Shown here: positions 24,641 through 33,394 of the stretch, in pieces
Numbering within the stretch: position 1 is the first letter of the stretch
Layout of the letters: each line of letters opens with the position of its first letter
NCBI RefSeq assembly: GCF_022347765.1
Contig: NZ_JAKRFZ010000026.1
Coordinates: forward strand, 1-57,807
Length of the DNA stretch: 57,807 nucleotides
Reading direction: 5' to 3'
From: Pseudoalteromonas sp. OOF1S-7
GTDB taxonomy: Bacteria; Pseudomonadota; Gammaproteobacteria; Enterobacterales; Alteromonadaceae
Position numbers and translations under genes: made by a program
The notes under the pieces: generated by a model
The model's input: the letters and a program-made list of their open reading frames with translations, nothing else
What the model was told of the DNA's origin: nothing
Databases searched by the model: none

Positions 24641-25345
24641 CTAAAGTTGATTTTTGAGCTGCTTCCAGGCCGTGGCGAGGAGCTGACTTAAGGTCACCGG
24701 GATCACGGCAAGTAATGCCACCCCTTTATCAAAGTTTGGATTTAAGGCGCAGTAATGGGCTATTTCGGGTTTGTCACTGGTTTTAAACCGGGCCACTTCC
24801 GCAGCTGAATAACGCGTTTTTCGCCCTACGGCTTTAAGACACAGCAAACCATTTGCATCACATGCCAGCCCGTTGGGGTTTAACGCCAGATAAAGCTGCG
24901 ATTCAGCATCAGAGCCCGATGCCGTTGGGTAGACAGTGGCAATATTCTTCGCCATCGCCCGGAACATCGCGGGACTAAGCATCGTATCGGCATATAATAA
25001 AGTACGCCAGGGACGACGCAGATAAGCTTTGGTGACCTCAGCAATGGAAAAAGAAAAGGTGTTGTTCTTGCCCCTAAACTGCGGTAAAAAGCCAGCCGAT
25101 GCGCCGATCACACAAAATGCCTGAAGGCTGTCGTCAAAGGTGAGCAGGCAATAACCTGCCAGCTCACCTGCCTGCGTATAGTACAAGCGCAATCGCCGAA
25201 CAATGGCTCCGTCCTGCTCAAAATAGTAAGCAAAATAGGCTTCAGGCTCTATCCCTTCAAAACACTGCCCGATAATAGACAGCAGCTGTGCTCTCGCAGC
25301 GCTACTGATACAACCGGGTTTATATGTCAAGTCGTGCTTATTCAC
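24641..25345 (-). CDS. GNAT-like protein of unknown function, third gene of the ompR-envZ operon
   Basis: 234 aa, soluble. I do not recognise a named family. The central part resembles a GNAT acyltransferase core: a strand GELAGYCLLTF, then the turn PQFRGKNNTFSFSIAEV where GNATs bind acetyl-CoA (RGxG-like, here RGKN), then helix and strand TLLYADTML. The last 15 residues are amphipathic. The start overlaps the end of envZ by 8 bp, so it is translationally coupled to the two-component system. The missing second Gly of the RGxGxG/A signature weakens the enzyme prediction. Confidence 0.6.
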   Translation of the reverse strand: MNKHDLTYKPGCISSAARAQLLSIIGQCFEGIEPEAYFAYYFEQDGAIVRRLRLYYTQAGELAGYCLLTFDDSLQAFCVIGASAGFLPQFRGKNNTFSFSIAEVTKAYLRRPWRTLLYADTMLSPAMFRAMAKNIATVYPTASGSDAESQLYLALNPNGLACDANGLLCLKAVGRKTRYSAAEVARFKTSDKPEIAHYCALNPNFDKGVALLAVIPVTLSQLLATAWKQLKNQL

Positions 25346-26684
25346 ACGCTTTTGACTCAGGAGAAGTGCTCACAGGAGCAAATTTTTTCGCCACCGGCAG
25401 CATCACCTCAGCGCTCAATCCCCCTTCATTACGGTTACGCAGGCGTACTTTACCACCATGCGTAGAGACAATGCGCTTGATGATCGCAAGACCCAGCCCA
25501 CTGCCCTCACTACCCCGCGCCTGGTCACCTTGTTTGAACGGCTCAAAAAGCGACTCTAATTCTTCTTCGGGGATCCCGGGACCTTTGTCTTTAACTTTAA
25601 TAAACACCGCTTTATGGCGAGCGCTGAATTCCGTCATTACCTCTATTTCGTCTTCAGAATAGCGGATGGCATTTTCGATCATATTCGTCACAACGCGCTT
25701 CAGTGCAACATGATTCATCATTACGGCAGGGATATTGGCAGTCGTCGTCAGGACAATTTCTCTTTGATGCTGTTGCTCAGCATGCACCACTTCTTCAACA
25801 ACCGCATTCACATCATCCAGTACCATTTCACCACTATTATGATGTCTCAGGTATTCAATAAACTGATCGATGATGGCATTCATATCTTCAATGTCGTCGA
25901 TAATGCCCTCTTTCAGATAGGCTTCCTCGTCTGACATCATTTCCGTTGCTAATCGGATCCGGGTAAGTGGTGTTCTTAAATCGTGTGATACGCCTGCCAT
26001 CAATAAGCGTCGATCGTTCTCCAGCTCAGCAATCCCCTTAGACATTTTATTAAAGGCCCGGGTAACCTCGATGACCTCGGTAGAGCCATGTTCAACAAGA
26101 CGGGTAGAAAAATCTCCCACACCTACCCGGCTGGCCGCAATCTGCAATGCCTTGAGTGGCCGATTCAGATGTCGGGCAAACAACCAGCCTCCCAATACGC
26201 TTAAAAAGCCAATACTGGAGAGGTAAAATACCAGAAACTCCATTTTGGTTTCTGAAAACCCGGTCAGCGGCACCCGAACCCAATAACCCGGAGCCTGTGG
26301 TGCTTCAACCCAATACACCACAGGATCGCCCTGACTGATCCGCACCCGAGCAGAACCATTGAGCTGCTCAGACATGCTGCGCGACAATAATGTGTATTCT
26401 TTTGCTTCACCAAGTCCATTGCGATACGCCTCTCGCTGGTCCATGACCTCGATACCGGTGATCTCAAAGAACTTTTCCGACAAAGCAGAGTCAACCTCCA
26501 CCCCTTCTTCCCAGTCTATGAAAACGGTCTTAACCTGCTTGGCAAGCATCAGGTTGACCTGTTCAAAGGTCGGCTTGAACACATACAAAGTCACGGTTAT
26601 GTAGGAGACTATCTGATTGATCAAGAGCAGCGCACCGACAAAAAACACCGTTTGCCCAAATGCACTGCGAGGCAGAATACTCAT
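25338..26684 (-). CDS. envZ: Osmosensor histidine kinase EnvZ
   Basis: 448 aa. Membrane helices at about 12-34 and 150-170 flank a periplasmic domain of about 115 residues. HAMP spans about 171-222. The phosphorylated His234 lies in GVSHDLRTPLTR, followed by N box NMIENAIRYS, G1 DKGPGIPEEE and G2 GSGLGLAI. It controls OmpR phosphorylation in response to osmolarity and envelope state. It begins directly after the ompR stop with no gap. Confidence 0.95.
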   Translation of the reverse strand: MSILPRSAFGQTVFFVGALLLINQIVSYITVTLYVFKPTFEQVNLMLAKQVKTVFIDWEEGVEVDSALSEKFFEITGIEVMDQREAYRNGLGEAKEYTLLSRSMSEQLNGSARVRISQGDPVVYWVEAPQAPGYWVRVPLTGFSETKMEFLVFYLSSIGFLSVLGGWLFARHLNRPLKALQIAASRVGVGDFSTRLVEHGSTEVIEVTRAFNKMSKGIAELENDRRLLMAGVSHDLRTPLTRIRLATEMMSDEEAYLKEGIIDDIEDMNAIIDQFIEYLRHHNSGEMVLDDVNAVVEEVVHAEQQHQREIVLTTTANIPAVMMNHVALKRVVTNMIENAIRYSEDEIEVMTEFSARHKAVFIKVKDKGPGIPEEELESLFEPFKQGDQARGSEGSGLGLAIIKRIVSTHGGKVRLRNRNEGGLSAEVMLPVAKKFAPVSTSPESKACE

Positions 26685-27410
26685 TTACTTTTCGCCATCT
26701 GGCACGAAAACATAACCCAGACCCCAAACGGTCTGGATATAACGCGGATTAGACGCGTCCTCTTCTATCATTCTGCGTAGCCGTGATACCTGAACATCAA
26801 TACTTCGCTCCAGTGCACTGTAATCCCTGCCTCTAGCCAGATTCATCAGCTTATCACGGCTCAGCGGTTCACGGGGATGACTCACCAGCGCCTTCAGTAC
26901 CGCAAACTCGCCACTGGTCAGGGCAATGGTTTCATCGCCTTTTTGCATTTCCCGGGTTGCCAGATTGAGTTTGAAGGCACCAAATTCGACCTCATTTTCC
27001 TCAACAGCAGGCGCGCCCGGCACTTCTTTGGCGCGGCGGCGCAGCACCGCTTTGATCCGGGCTAACAATTCACGTGGATTAAATGGCTTGGGCAGGTAAT
27101 CATCGGCCCCCAGCTCAAGACCGATAATGCGGTCTACTTCATCCCCTTTCGCCGTCAACATCACAATGGGAATTTCATTTTCTTTCTGCCTGAGCCGACG
27201 GCAGATAGATAAGCCATCTTCACCAGGTAACATCAGGTCCAATACCATCAGATGAAAGTTTTCACGTTCCAGCAACCTATCCATTTGCTCAGAATTGGCT
27301 GCACTGCGAACGATAAACCCCTGCTCGACCAGATATCGCTCAAGCAGGCTGCGCAAACGCATATCATCGTCAACGACTAACACTTTGGTGGTTTCATTCC
27401 CCATTGGCAT
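26685..27410 (-). CDS. ompR: Response regulator OmpR
   Basis: 241 aa. The receiver domain has the acidic pocket VVDDD and the phospho-acceptor Asp58 in VLDLMLPGEDG, with the conserved Lys in LPKPFNPREL. The C-terminal winged-helix DNA-binding domain is at about 140-238 (ALERSIDVQVSRLRRMIEED). It regulates porins and other envelope genes. Same order as in E. coli, with greB divergent. Confidence 0.96.
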   Translation of the reverse strand: MPMGNETTKVLVVDDDMRLRSLLERYLVEQGFIVRSAANSEQMDRLLERENFHLMVLDLMLPGEDGLSICRRLRQKENEIPIVMLTAKGDEVDRIIGLELGADDYLPKPFNPRELLARIKAVLRRRAKEVPGAPAVEENEVEFGAFKLNLATREMQKGDETIALTSGEFAVLKALVSHPREPLSRDKLMNLARGRDYSALERSIDVQVSRLRRMIEEDASNPRYIQTVWGLGYVFVPDGEK

Positions 27411-27625
27411 GCTTCTTATTTTTTCTTTAGTTGACCCTAAATATAATTGAAATTAAAACGCTTAGACACCATTAACACTGAATAAGATTGTTACCGAACG
27501 TTACAAGTGCGGGCTTGATATGACATTATCTCAGCCAACTATTATCTGGCTGAGTCAGATTGGTATCGACCCGGATCCGAATTACACTAGGCACATGTAG
27601 GTGCTCTGCCATAGTAAGCAACAGA
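27411..27625. other. Divergent ompR-greB intergenic region
   Basis: 215 bp. It holds an inverted repeat with 8-bp arms CTCAGCCA (27530-27537) and TGGCTGAG (27547-27554), loop of 9, with no T-run. That would be either a greB 5' leader hairpin or an operator. No clear promoter consensus was found. Confidence 0.4.
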
Positions 27626-28099
27626 ATGAAAACCAATCTAATTACCCCCGAGGGCTATCGCAAGCTGCAACAAGAACACGACCATTTGTGGTTTGAAAAA
27701 CGCCCGGAAGTGACCAAAATTGTTAACTGGGCGGCAAGTTTAGGCGATCGCTCAGAAAACGCCGACTATACTTTTAACAAGCGTCTGTTACGACAAATAG
27801 ACCGCCGCGTGCGCTACCTGCGTAAACGTCTGCCAGACTTGAAAATTGTTGAATACTCACCGCAGCAACAGGGCAAGGTTTATTTTGGAGCCTGGGTCGA
27901 AATAGAAAATGACGACGGCGATGTAAAACGGTTTCGCATCGTCGGGCCTGATGAAATCTACGAGCGGAACGATTACATCTCTATAGATTCTCCAATGGCA
28001 CGAGCGCTGCTTGGGAAATCCGTCGATGAAGAATTCAGTGTCAAAACCCCGCAAGGTGACATGCTTTGGTACGTCAATAAGATCGATTACACGGCCTGA
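27626..28099 (+). CDS. greB: Transcription elongation factor GreB
   Basis: 157 aa from MKTNLITPEGYRKL (E. coli GreB is 158); an in-frame upstream ATG at 27560 adds 22 unrelated residues. The N-terminal coiled coil carries the acidic tip LGDRSENADYTFNK, the residues that reach the RNA polymerase active site to stimulate cleavage of backtracked RNA. RRVRYLRKR distinguishes GreB (basic patch) from GreA. The C-terminal FKBP-like domain is complete. Followed by tex, as in E. coli. Confidence 0.95.
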   Translation: MKTNLITPEGYRKLQQEHDHLWFEKRPEVTKIVNWAASLGDRSENADYTFNKRLLRQIDRRVRYLRKRLPDLKIVEYSPQQQGKVYFGAWVEIENDDGDVKRFRIVGPDEIYERNDYISIDSPMARALLGKSVDEEFSVKTPQGDMLWYVNKIDYTA

Positions 28100-28184
28100 A
28101 CACTTCCGTTACAGATATGATATGATGACCGCAAACGCAGGCCCAGAAAGTAGCCTAGCCAATTGAACTATATAAGGATTTTGC

Positions 28185-30521
28185 ATGAGCAACATCTCAG
28201 CCCGTTTAGCTGCTGAGCTAAACGCATCACAACAGCAAGTGAATGCTGCCACCGCACTACTGGACGAAGGTGCAACTGTTCCGTTTATAGCCCGTTACCG
28301 TAAAGAAGTAACAGGTGGCCTGGATGATACTCAGCTGCGGTTACTTGAGCAGCGCCTCGGTTATCTGCGGGAGCTGGAGGAACGCCGTGCCTTTATTATC
28401 AAAACCATTGATGAACAAGGTAAGCTCACTGAGCAATTAGCCTCAGAGCTAAACCAGGTACAAAGCAAAACCGAACTGGAAGATTTATACCTGCCCTACA
28501 AGCCCAAACGTCGCACCAAAGGCCAGATAGCCATTGAAGCAGGGCTTGAACCACTGGCAGATCTGCTGTTTAAAGATCCAGAGCAAACACCCGAGCTGGC
28601 TGCCGAAGCTTATATCAATGCCGACAAAGGCATTGGAGACAGTAAAGCAGCACTCGATGGCGCCAAGTTTATTCTGATGGAGCGCTTTGCTGAAGACGCA
28701 AAACTCCTGAGTAAATTCAGAAACCAGCTAAAACAGCATGGTTATATACAAAGCCGCGTGGTTCCCGGGCAGGAAGAGGCCGGCAGTAAATATCGTGATT
28801 ACTTTGAACACGATGAAAAGCTGGTGAGTGTCCCCTCTCACCGTGCACTGGCCATGCTCAGAGCCCGTAACGAAGGCATTTTACAGCTATCTATTAATCC
28901 GGAGCCAGAGGCAGAAGATCCACAGCAGTACTGCGCACAAATGATAGCGGATCATTACGCCCTGGATGTGTCAGGGAGCGCTGCCAGCAGCTGGTTAATG
29001 ACGGTTGTGCAGTGGGCCTGGAAAATCAAGCTGGCTACCCACCTTGAAAATGAAATGCTGGGTGCCACACGTGAGGCAGCCGAACAAGGCGCGATTGATG
29101 TGTTTGCTAAAAACCTCAAAGATCTGCTGATGGCAGCCCCGGCGGGCCCGCGTGTTACCATGGGAATCGACCCTGGCCTCAGAACCGGGTGTAAAGTGGC
29201 CATTGTCGACAAAACGGGCAAGTTGCTGGCAACGACTACCATCTATCCTCATGCGCCGCAAAACCACTGGGATAAGTCACTACGTACACTGGAACAACAG
29301 TGTCGTCAGCATAAGGTCGAGCTAATCGCCGTAGGTAATGGCACGGCGTCTCGTGAAACCGACAAACTGGCAGCCGAGCTACTTAAAGCAGCCAGCGAGC
29401 TGAAGCTGACGAAAGTTATGGTCAGTGAAGCAGGCGCCTCAGTGTACTCCGCTTCGGAGTTTGCCGCCAACGAGTTCCCGGACCTGGACGTCTCGCTGCG
29501 TGGTGCAGTGTCAATCGCGCGCCGATTGCAGGATCCTCTGGCCGAGCTGGTAAAAATTGAACCTAAGTCGATTGGTGTTGGCCAGTATCAGCACGATGTC
29601 TCACAAAGTCAGCTGGGCCAGACACTCACCACAGTTGTAGAAGACTGCGTAAACTCGGTCGGTGTAGATGTCAACACGGCCTCCGTCCCTTTGTTAACGC
29701 GCGTGTCAGGATTAAATAAAACTCTGGCAACCAATATCGTGAAATTTAGAGATACCAATGGCTCATTCAGCAACCGCAAACAGCTGAAACAGGTCGAGCG
29801 CCTGGGACCAAAAGCCTTTGAACAAGCAGCCGGTTTCTTGCGTATTGCCAATGGCGATGATCCTCTGGATGCCTCGGCAGTTCACCCCGAAGCGTACCCT
29901 GTGGTGAAAAGTATCTGTGGCAGCAATGCACTTGACGTCGCTGCTCTGATTGGTAATAGCGATGTACTCAGTAAATTGGATCCGGCAGATTATGTCGATG
30001 ATAAGTTTGGAGTGCCTACCATCACAGACATTCTAGGTGAACTGGACAAGCCTGGTCGCGACCCGCGTCCTGAATTTAAAACCGCACAATTCAAGGCCGG
30101 CGTAGAAACCCTTGCCGACCTGAAAGTCGGCATGACGCTGGAAGGCGTGGTTTCAAACGTGGCGAATTTTGGCGCCTTTGTCGATGTTGGTGTGCACCAG
30201 GATGGACTGGTCCATATCTCAGCGTTAACCGACAAATTCATTTCAGATCCACGTGAAGTAGTCAAGGCCGGTGACATTGTTAAAGTTAAAGTCATCGAAG
30301 TAGACGTTGCCCGCAAACGGATCAGCTTTACTATGCGCCTGAACGATGAGATCCCGGCAAATCACGGACACAAGCAAAGCAAACCTGCCGCGCAAAAACC
30401 TGCTGGCAAATCTCAGCGTCCTGCGCAACGCAAAGAGCCTCGTCGTGATAATCGACGTGACAGTGGCAATGCCGCTATGGGTAATGCTTTTGCTGAAGCC
30501 TTTGCAAAACTGAAAAAATAA
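28185..30521 (+). CDS. tex: RNA-binding transcription accessory protein Tex (YhgF)
   Basis: 778 aa. The N-terminal helical part has the signature VPFIARYRKEVTGGLDD. A YqgF/RNase H-like domain begins near residue 325 (VTMGIDPGLRTGCKVAIVD), a helix-hairpin-helix segment (about 480-560) follows, and an S1 RNA-binding domain lies at about 645-715 (GMTLEGVVSNVANFGAFVDVGV). The tail is basic and low complexity. Tex/YhgF is an essential or stress-relevant factor in several bacteria and relates to eukaryotic Spt6. AAGGAT precedes the ATG. Confidence 0.96.
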   Translation: MSNISARLAAELNASQQQVNAATALLDEGATVPFIARYRKEVTGGLDDTQLRLLEQRLGYLRELEERRAFIIKTIDEQGKLTEQLASELNQVQSKTELEDLYLPYKPKRRTKGQIAIEAGLEPLADLLFKDPEQTPELAAEAYINADKGIGDSKAALDGAKFILMERFAEDAKLLSKFRNQLKQHGYIQSRVVPGQEEAGSKYRDYFEHDEKLVSVPSHRALAMLRARNEGILQLSINPEPEAEDPQQYCAQMIADHYALDVSGSAASSWLMTVVQWAWKIKLATHLENEMLGATREAAEQGAIDVFAKNLKDLLMAAPAGPRVTMGIDPGLRTGCKVAIVDKTGKLLATTTIYPHAPQNHWDKSLRTLEQQCRQHKVELIAVGNGTASRETDKLAAELLKAASELKLTKVMVSEAGASVYSASEFAANEFPDLDVSLRGAVSIARRLQDPLAELVKIEPKSIGVGQYQHDVSQSQLGQTLTTVVEDCVNSVGVDVNTASVPLLTRVSGLNKTLATNIVKFRDTNGSFSNRKQLKQVERLGPKAFEQAAGFLRIANGDDPLDASAVHPEAYPVVKSICGSNALDVAALIGNSDVLSKLDPADYVDDKFGVPTITDILGELDKPGRDPRPEFKTAQFKAGVETLADLKVGMTLEGVVSNVANFGAFVDVGVHQDGLVHISALTDKFISDPREVVKAGDIVKVKVIEVDVARKRISFTMRLNDEIPANHGHKQSKPAAQKPAGKSQRPAQRKEPRRDNRRDSGNAAMGNAFAEAFAKLKK

Positions 30522-30555
30522 TTGCTATAGAGGCAAAGAAATAAAAGCAAAAAAA

Positions 30556-30579
30556 ACAGGCCCGCAAATGCGGGCCTGT
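30556..30579 (-). terminator. Terminator between tex and the SprA-like operon
   Basis: 10-bp arms ACAGGCCCGC and GCGGGCCTGT around an AAAT loop. The long A-run at its left (30548-30556) becomes a T-run on the minus strand, so it mainly ends the minus-strand operon at 30611-31821; it may also slow tex transcription. Confidence 0.8.
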
Positions 30580-30610
30580 GTCGTTTAACTGATTGGTGCT
30601 AATACCAATG

Positions 30611-31513
30611 CTATATCACCACGGATAACTGAGAGGCTTCTTTGGGCTGAGTCACATGACTATAAAAGCCCTCTATTCGCAGCGCCCGTGAGGCAATTTC
30701 AGGATCCCGCTCGATAGGCAGTGCCACTGCAAAGGGATCCACTTCTTCTTCCAACCGGGCGGACTCAGGTTGTTGCTCACTTAGCTCATCTTCATTCAGG
30801 CGACGAGTTTGATACCCCACGACTCGGTTGCCACTTTCATTTTCTTCTTCACCGCTGATAGATTGCTTAGCCAAATCCGCCTGAGCCTGCGCGATTTTAG
30901 CCGTAGCATCTGCGGCAATGGCTCTGTCAGCCCCCGACGGCTCTGCCGGTGCTAACGCTGCAGCACGGACAGTTTGCATTTTATCTATGGTTTCACGTGG
31001 ATCCCCGGTTGGGGCAACATCAATCATGACTTCGCCACCGACTGCGTAGTTGTTACCATCGGGGCCACGCTGGTACTCATAGCTTGGTGAACCTGCATAC
31101 TGGCCACCCACCCTGGCATGGGCTTCTTCGTGCAGCCGCACTTCCCGATCGCGGTCTTTAAGCTCTTGCAGCTGAGCCTGTTCAGCTTCCAGCTCAGCTT
31201 GTTCACGCTCGCTTAGCTCCTGAGAGTCTTGTTGTTCCTGCTGCTCCCCCTGATCCCCTTGCGCCCCCTCCTGACGTTCTTCGATGGTTTTACCATCTTT
31301 AAGCTGACCCGTACTGTCGTACAAGCCCGAATCATCCGCCGAGAACGACTTTTGTTTGTCACCGTCAGACAGCGGTTTGTTTTCTGTAAACGCAGGGGAG
31401 ACTGGCGCGGGCTTTGGAATAACCTCGCGGAGCTGATTGTCACGTTGCGCCGTCTCAGTGTAGACGTTCGCCGTGTTTAGATTCATCGCCGGGGGTGGCG
31501 TTACTATGTTCAT
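30611..31513 (-). CDS. SprA-related putative metalloprotease (HExxH)
   Basis: 300 aa, no signal peptide. A disordered N-terminus (about 1-75) and a Glu/Gln-rich helical stretch (about 76-127) precede a zinc-protease-like motif H128-E-E-A-H132 in RLHEEAHARVGG. The downstream sequence SYEYQRGPDGNNYAVGGEVMID supplies a possible third ligand Glu. This arrangement matches the SprA-related family of putative metalloproteases; activity has not, to my knowledge, been shown. The start overlaps the previous gene's stop (TAATG), so it forms a coupled pair with the rod-like protein at 31513. Confidence 0.72.
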   Translation of the reverse strand: MNIVTPPPAMNLNTANVYTETAQRDNQLREVIPKPAPVSPAFTENKPLSDGDKQKSFSADDSGLYDSTGQLKDGKTIEERQEGAQGDQGEQQEQQDSQELSEREQAELEAEQAQLQELKDRDREVRLHEEAHARVGGQYAGSPSYEYQRGPDGNNYAVGGEVMIDVAPTGDPRETIDKMQTVRAAALAPAEPSGADRAIAADATAKIAQAQADLAKQSISGEEENESGNRVVGYQTRRLNEDELSEQQPESARLEEEVDPFAVALPIERDPEIASRALRIEGFYSHVTQPKEASQLSVVI

Positions 31514-31821
31514 TACACTTTAATATCAATCAAAGTACCCAATACTTCATCGGCAGTACGAATGGTCTGTGCATTCGCTTTGGCATTAAATTCTGCTACT
31601 TTTAGGTCAACCACGGCCTCATCCAACCTGGGCACCTGCCCAACAGGTGCAGTGACACCTTCATTACCGGATGCGCCCTGAAGCTGACGTTGCTGTACAA
31701 CCTGTTGTTCACTTTGCTGGTCCAGTGTTGCCTTGTTGATATCGGCTGCAGCTTGCGCGGCACTTTGGCGGGCAAACTCAAAACCCTGAACACCTGCATT
31801 GAGGATATCATTGACTGCCAT
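31513..31821 (-). CDS. Small protein with flagellar-rod-like C-terminus
   Basis: 102 aa. The last 35 residues (VAEFNAKANAQTIRTADEVL followed by GTLIDIKV) closely resemble the C-terminal helix of flagellar axial proteins (rod, hook and FlgG types), where xANAxxIxTADxMLxTLI is conserved. The N-terminal helix NAGVQGFEFARQSAAQAAADI is Ala-rich. It lacks the globular core of rod proteins. No flagellar genes are nearby, though a chemotaxis operon is in the window. The role is unknown. It is translationally coupled to the SprA-like gene. Confidence 0.7.
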   Translation of the reverse strand: MAVNDILNAGVQGFEFARQSAAQAAADINKATLDQQSEQQVVQQRQLQGASGNEGVTAPVGQVPRLDEAVVDLKVAEFNAKANAQTIRTADEVLGTLIDIKV

Positions 31822-31888
31822 ATTTCGCCCTAAAGTTAGAAATTCTCCACCTAATTATTGCTTAATTTATAAACAAAATAAAGCCAGG

Positions 31889-31912
31889 GCGGCAAAAAAT
31901 TGCCGCTTTTTT
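31889..31912 (+). terminator. Hairpin with plus-strand T-run between bioH and the rod-like gene
   Basis: Perfect arms GCGGCAA and TTGCCGC around four A, followed by six T on the plus strand. Both neighbouring genes are on the minus strand, where the hairpin lacks a T-run. It would stop antisense transcripts entering bioH, or is a weak terminator for bioH itself. Confidence 0.5.
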
Positions 31913-31924
31913 CGTTGTAGAAAA

Positions 31925-32662
31925 CTAAAGAATTGATTTTAAATAGGTAACAAACTCTTCTTTGTGGGAGATAAACGGTGCATGAGAAGCTTTGGGGAAA
32001 ATAAACGCCTTAAATTGCGGGTTGAGTGTCGCCATACGCTCAATCACATCGCTCGGCACCAGGGCATCAAGACGACCAAACAGTCCGAATACCGGCTGGT
32101 GAAGCGCCTCAAAATAAGCCCGGTAATCGCAGTTTTGCAGGGCATCCAGACCTAGTCTCAGTGCTTCAGGGTGCGGCGCTGGCAACTGAGATAATAACTG
32201 ACGCAGCTGTTTTATATCATCCCGGGCATGTTCACTGCCCATCGCCTGAATCGCCAAAAATCGCTCTATGGTTTTGTCACTGTCACCTGCCAGTGCCTGT
32301 TTAAACCCAGCCAGCACTTTGGGCTTGATCCCGGGCCAGTCTGACAGTTCAACAAAGCAAGGGTTTGATGCCACCAGCACCAGCTTAGCGACCTTGTCCG
32401 GATAGCGATGCGCCAGATTTAGTGCCACCAGCCCGCCTAAAGACCAGCCGACTAACACGGAGTTCTCATTGAGGTCGCACGCTATGTCATCCGCTATGTC
32501 ATCGAGTTTCTTATAATTTTGACGAAAAACGGCACCACCAAAACCCGCTAAATTGACTGCGCGAACCGGTAAAGGCTGTACCTGCTGAAGCTGTTCAATG
32601 CTCAGCTGCCATACCTGTTTATTCATACCCCAGCCGTGCAATAAGACAATCTCGCTTTGCAT
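31925..32662 (-). CDS. bioH: Pimeloyl-[ACP] methyl ester carboxylesterase BioH
   Basis: 245 aa alpha/beta hydrolase that removes the methyl cap from pimeloyl-ACP methyl ester to start biotin ring assembly. The oxyanion region is LLHGWGMN, the nucleophile Ser74 lies in VGWSLGGLVAL, the acid Asp is in FGRLDALVP and the His is in PKASHAPFISH. Position before comF/gntX and nfuA is as in E. coli. Divergent from comF, with 57 bp between starts. Confidence 0.93.
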   Translation of the reverse strand: MQSEIVLLHGWGMNKQVWQLSIEQLQQVQPLPVRAVNLAGFGGAVFRQNYKKLDDIADDIACDLNENSVLVGWSLGGLVALNLAHRYPDKVAKLVLVASNPCFVELSDWPGIKPKVLAGFKQALAGDSDKTIERFLAIQAMGSEHARDDIKQLRQLLSQLPAPHPEALRLGLDALQNCDYRAYFEALHQPVFGLFGRLDALVPSDVIERMATLNPQFKAFIFPKASHAPFISHKEEFVTYLKSIL

Positions 32663-32719
32663 TTACTCACTTCCTCAACCAAACTTGACGCTATAATAGC
32701 GATTCAAGGATGGAAAGCA

Positions 32720-33394
32720 ATGTCATTGTCCCGTGTACTCGCACAGGCACTGTTTCCCCGCTACTGTGCCTGTTGCCAATGCCCAATTGCTCACGCTGCT
32801 TTATGCACGCCCTGTTTAGAGGCACTACCGCTGTTTTTCCCCGAGGAGGGGAACCTGTTGTTGCGTGCAGATATCCAATCTCAGTTCAGTTTGCCTGATT
32901 GTGATGGCCTCATTGCCTGTGGCTGGTACCATGGGGTTTTAAAACGCTGGTTATGTGATTTAAAGCTGCGCCAGCGACGCCACGCAGCGGCTTTACTGCG
33001 TCAAGTCATCGCCTATCAGTGGCAGCACTATTGCACCGAGCAAGTGCCGGATGTTGATGCCGCCATTATTATCCCCCTACCCTGGCCCCGATTGATCAAT
33101 CGGGGCTTTAATCAGGTAATGCAAACCTGGGGCAGCGTACTTAACGATCAGCTGCCGATCCTGCCGGTTTTGTCAAAGCGCATGACACCTACACAACAAA
33201 CCTTGGATCGTCGTGCGCGATTATATAACCAGCGTCAGGCCTTTACTCTGGCAAGTGCTCTAACAGGCCGACGAATTTTACTGGTTGACGACGTGATCAC
33301 CACAGGGGCCACTATCAATGCGGCTGCCCAGCTCTGCCGACGCGCCGGCGCGACTCAGATCTGGGCCTGTGCAACCTGCCTGACACCAGCTTAA
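32720..33394 (+). CDS. comF: ComF/GntX-family phosphoribosyltransferase-like protein
   Basis: 224 aa from MSLSRVLAQAL; an ATG at 32657 in frame would run back into bioH. It has an N-terminal zinc-binding region with paired cysteines (YCACCQCP and LCTPCL), then a type I phosphoribosyltransferase fold with the PRPP motif ILLVDDVITTGATI. Relatives act in DNA uptake (ComF) or are of unclear function (GntX). It ends with a 4-bp convergent overlap with the M14 peptidase gene. Confidence 0.88.
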   Translation: MSLSRVLAQALFPRYCACCQCPIAHAALCTPCLEALPLFFPEEGNLLLRADIQSQFSLPDCDGLIACGWYHGVLKRWLCDLKLRQRRHAAALLRQVIAYQWQHYCTEQVPDVDAAIIIPLPWPRLINRGFNQVMQTWGSVLNDQLPILPVLSKRMTPTQQTLDRRARLYNQRQAFTLASALTGRRILLVDDVITTGATINAAAQLCRRAGATQIWACATCLTPA

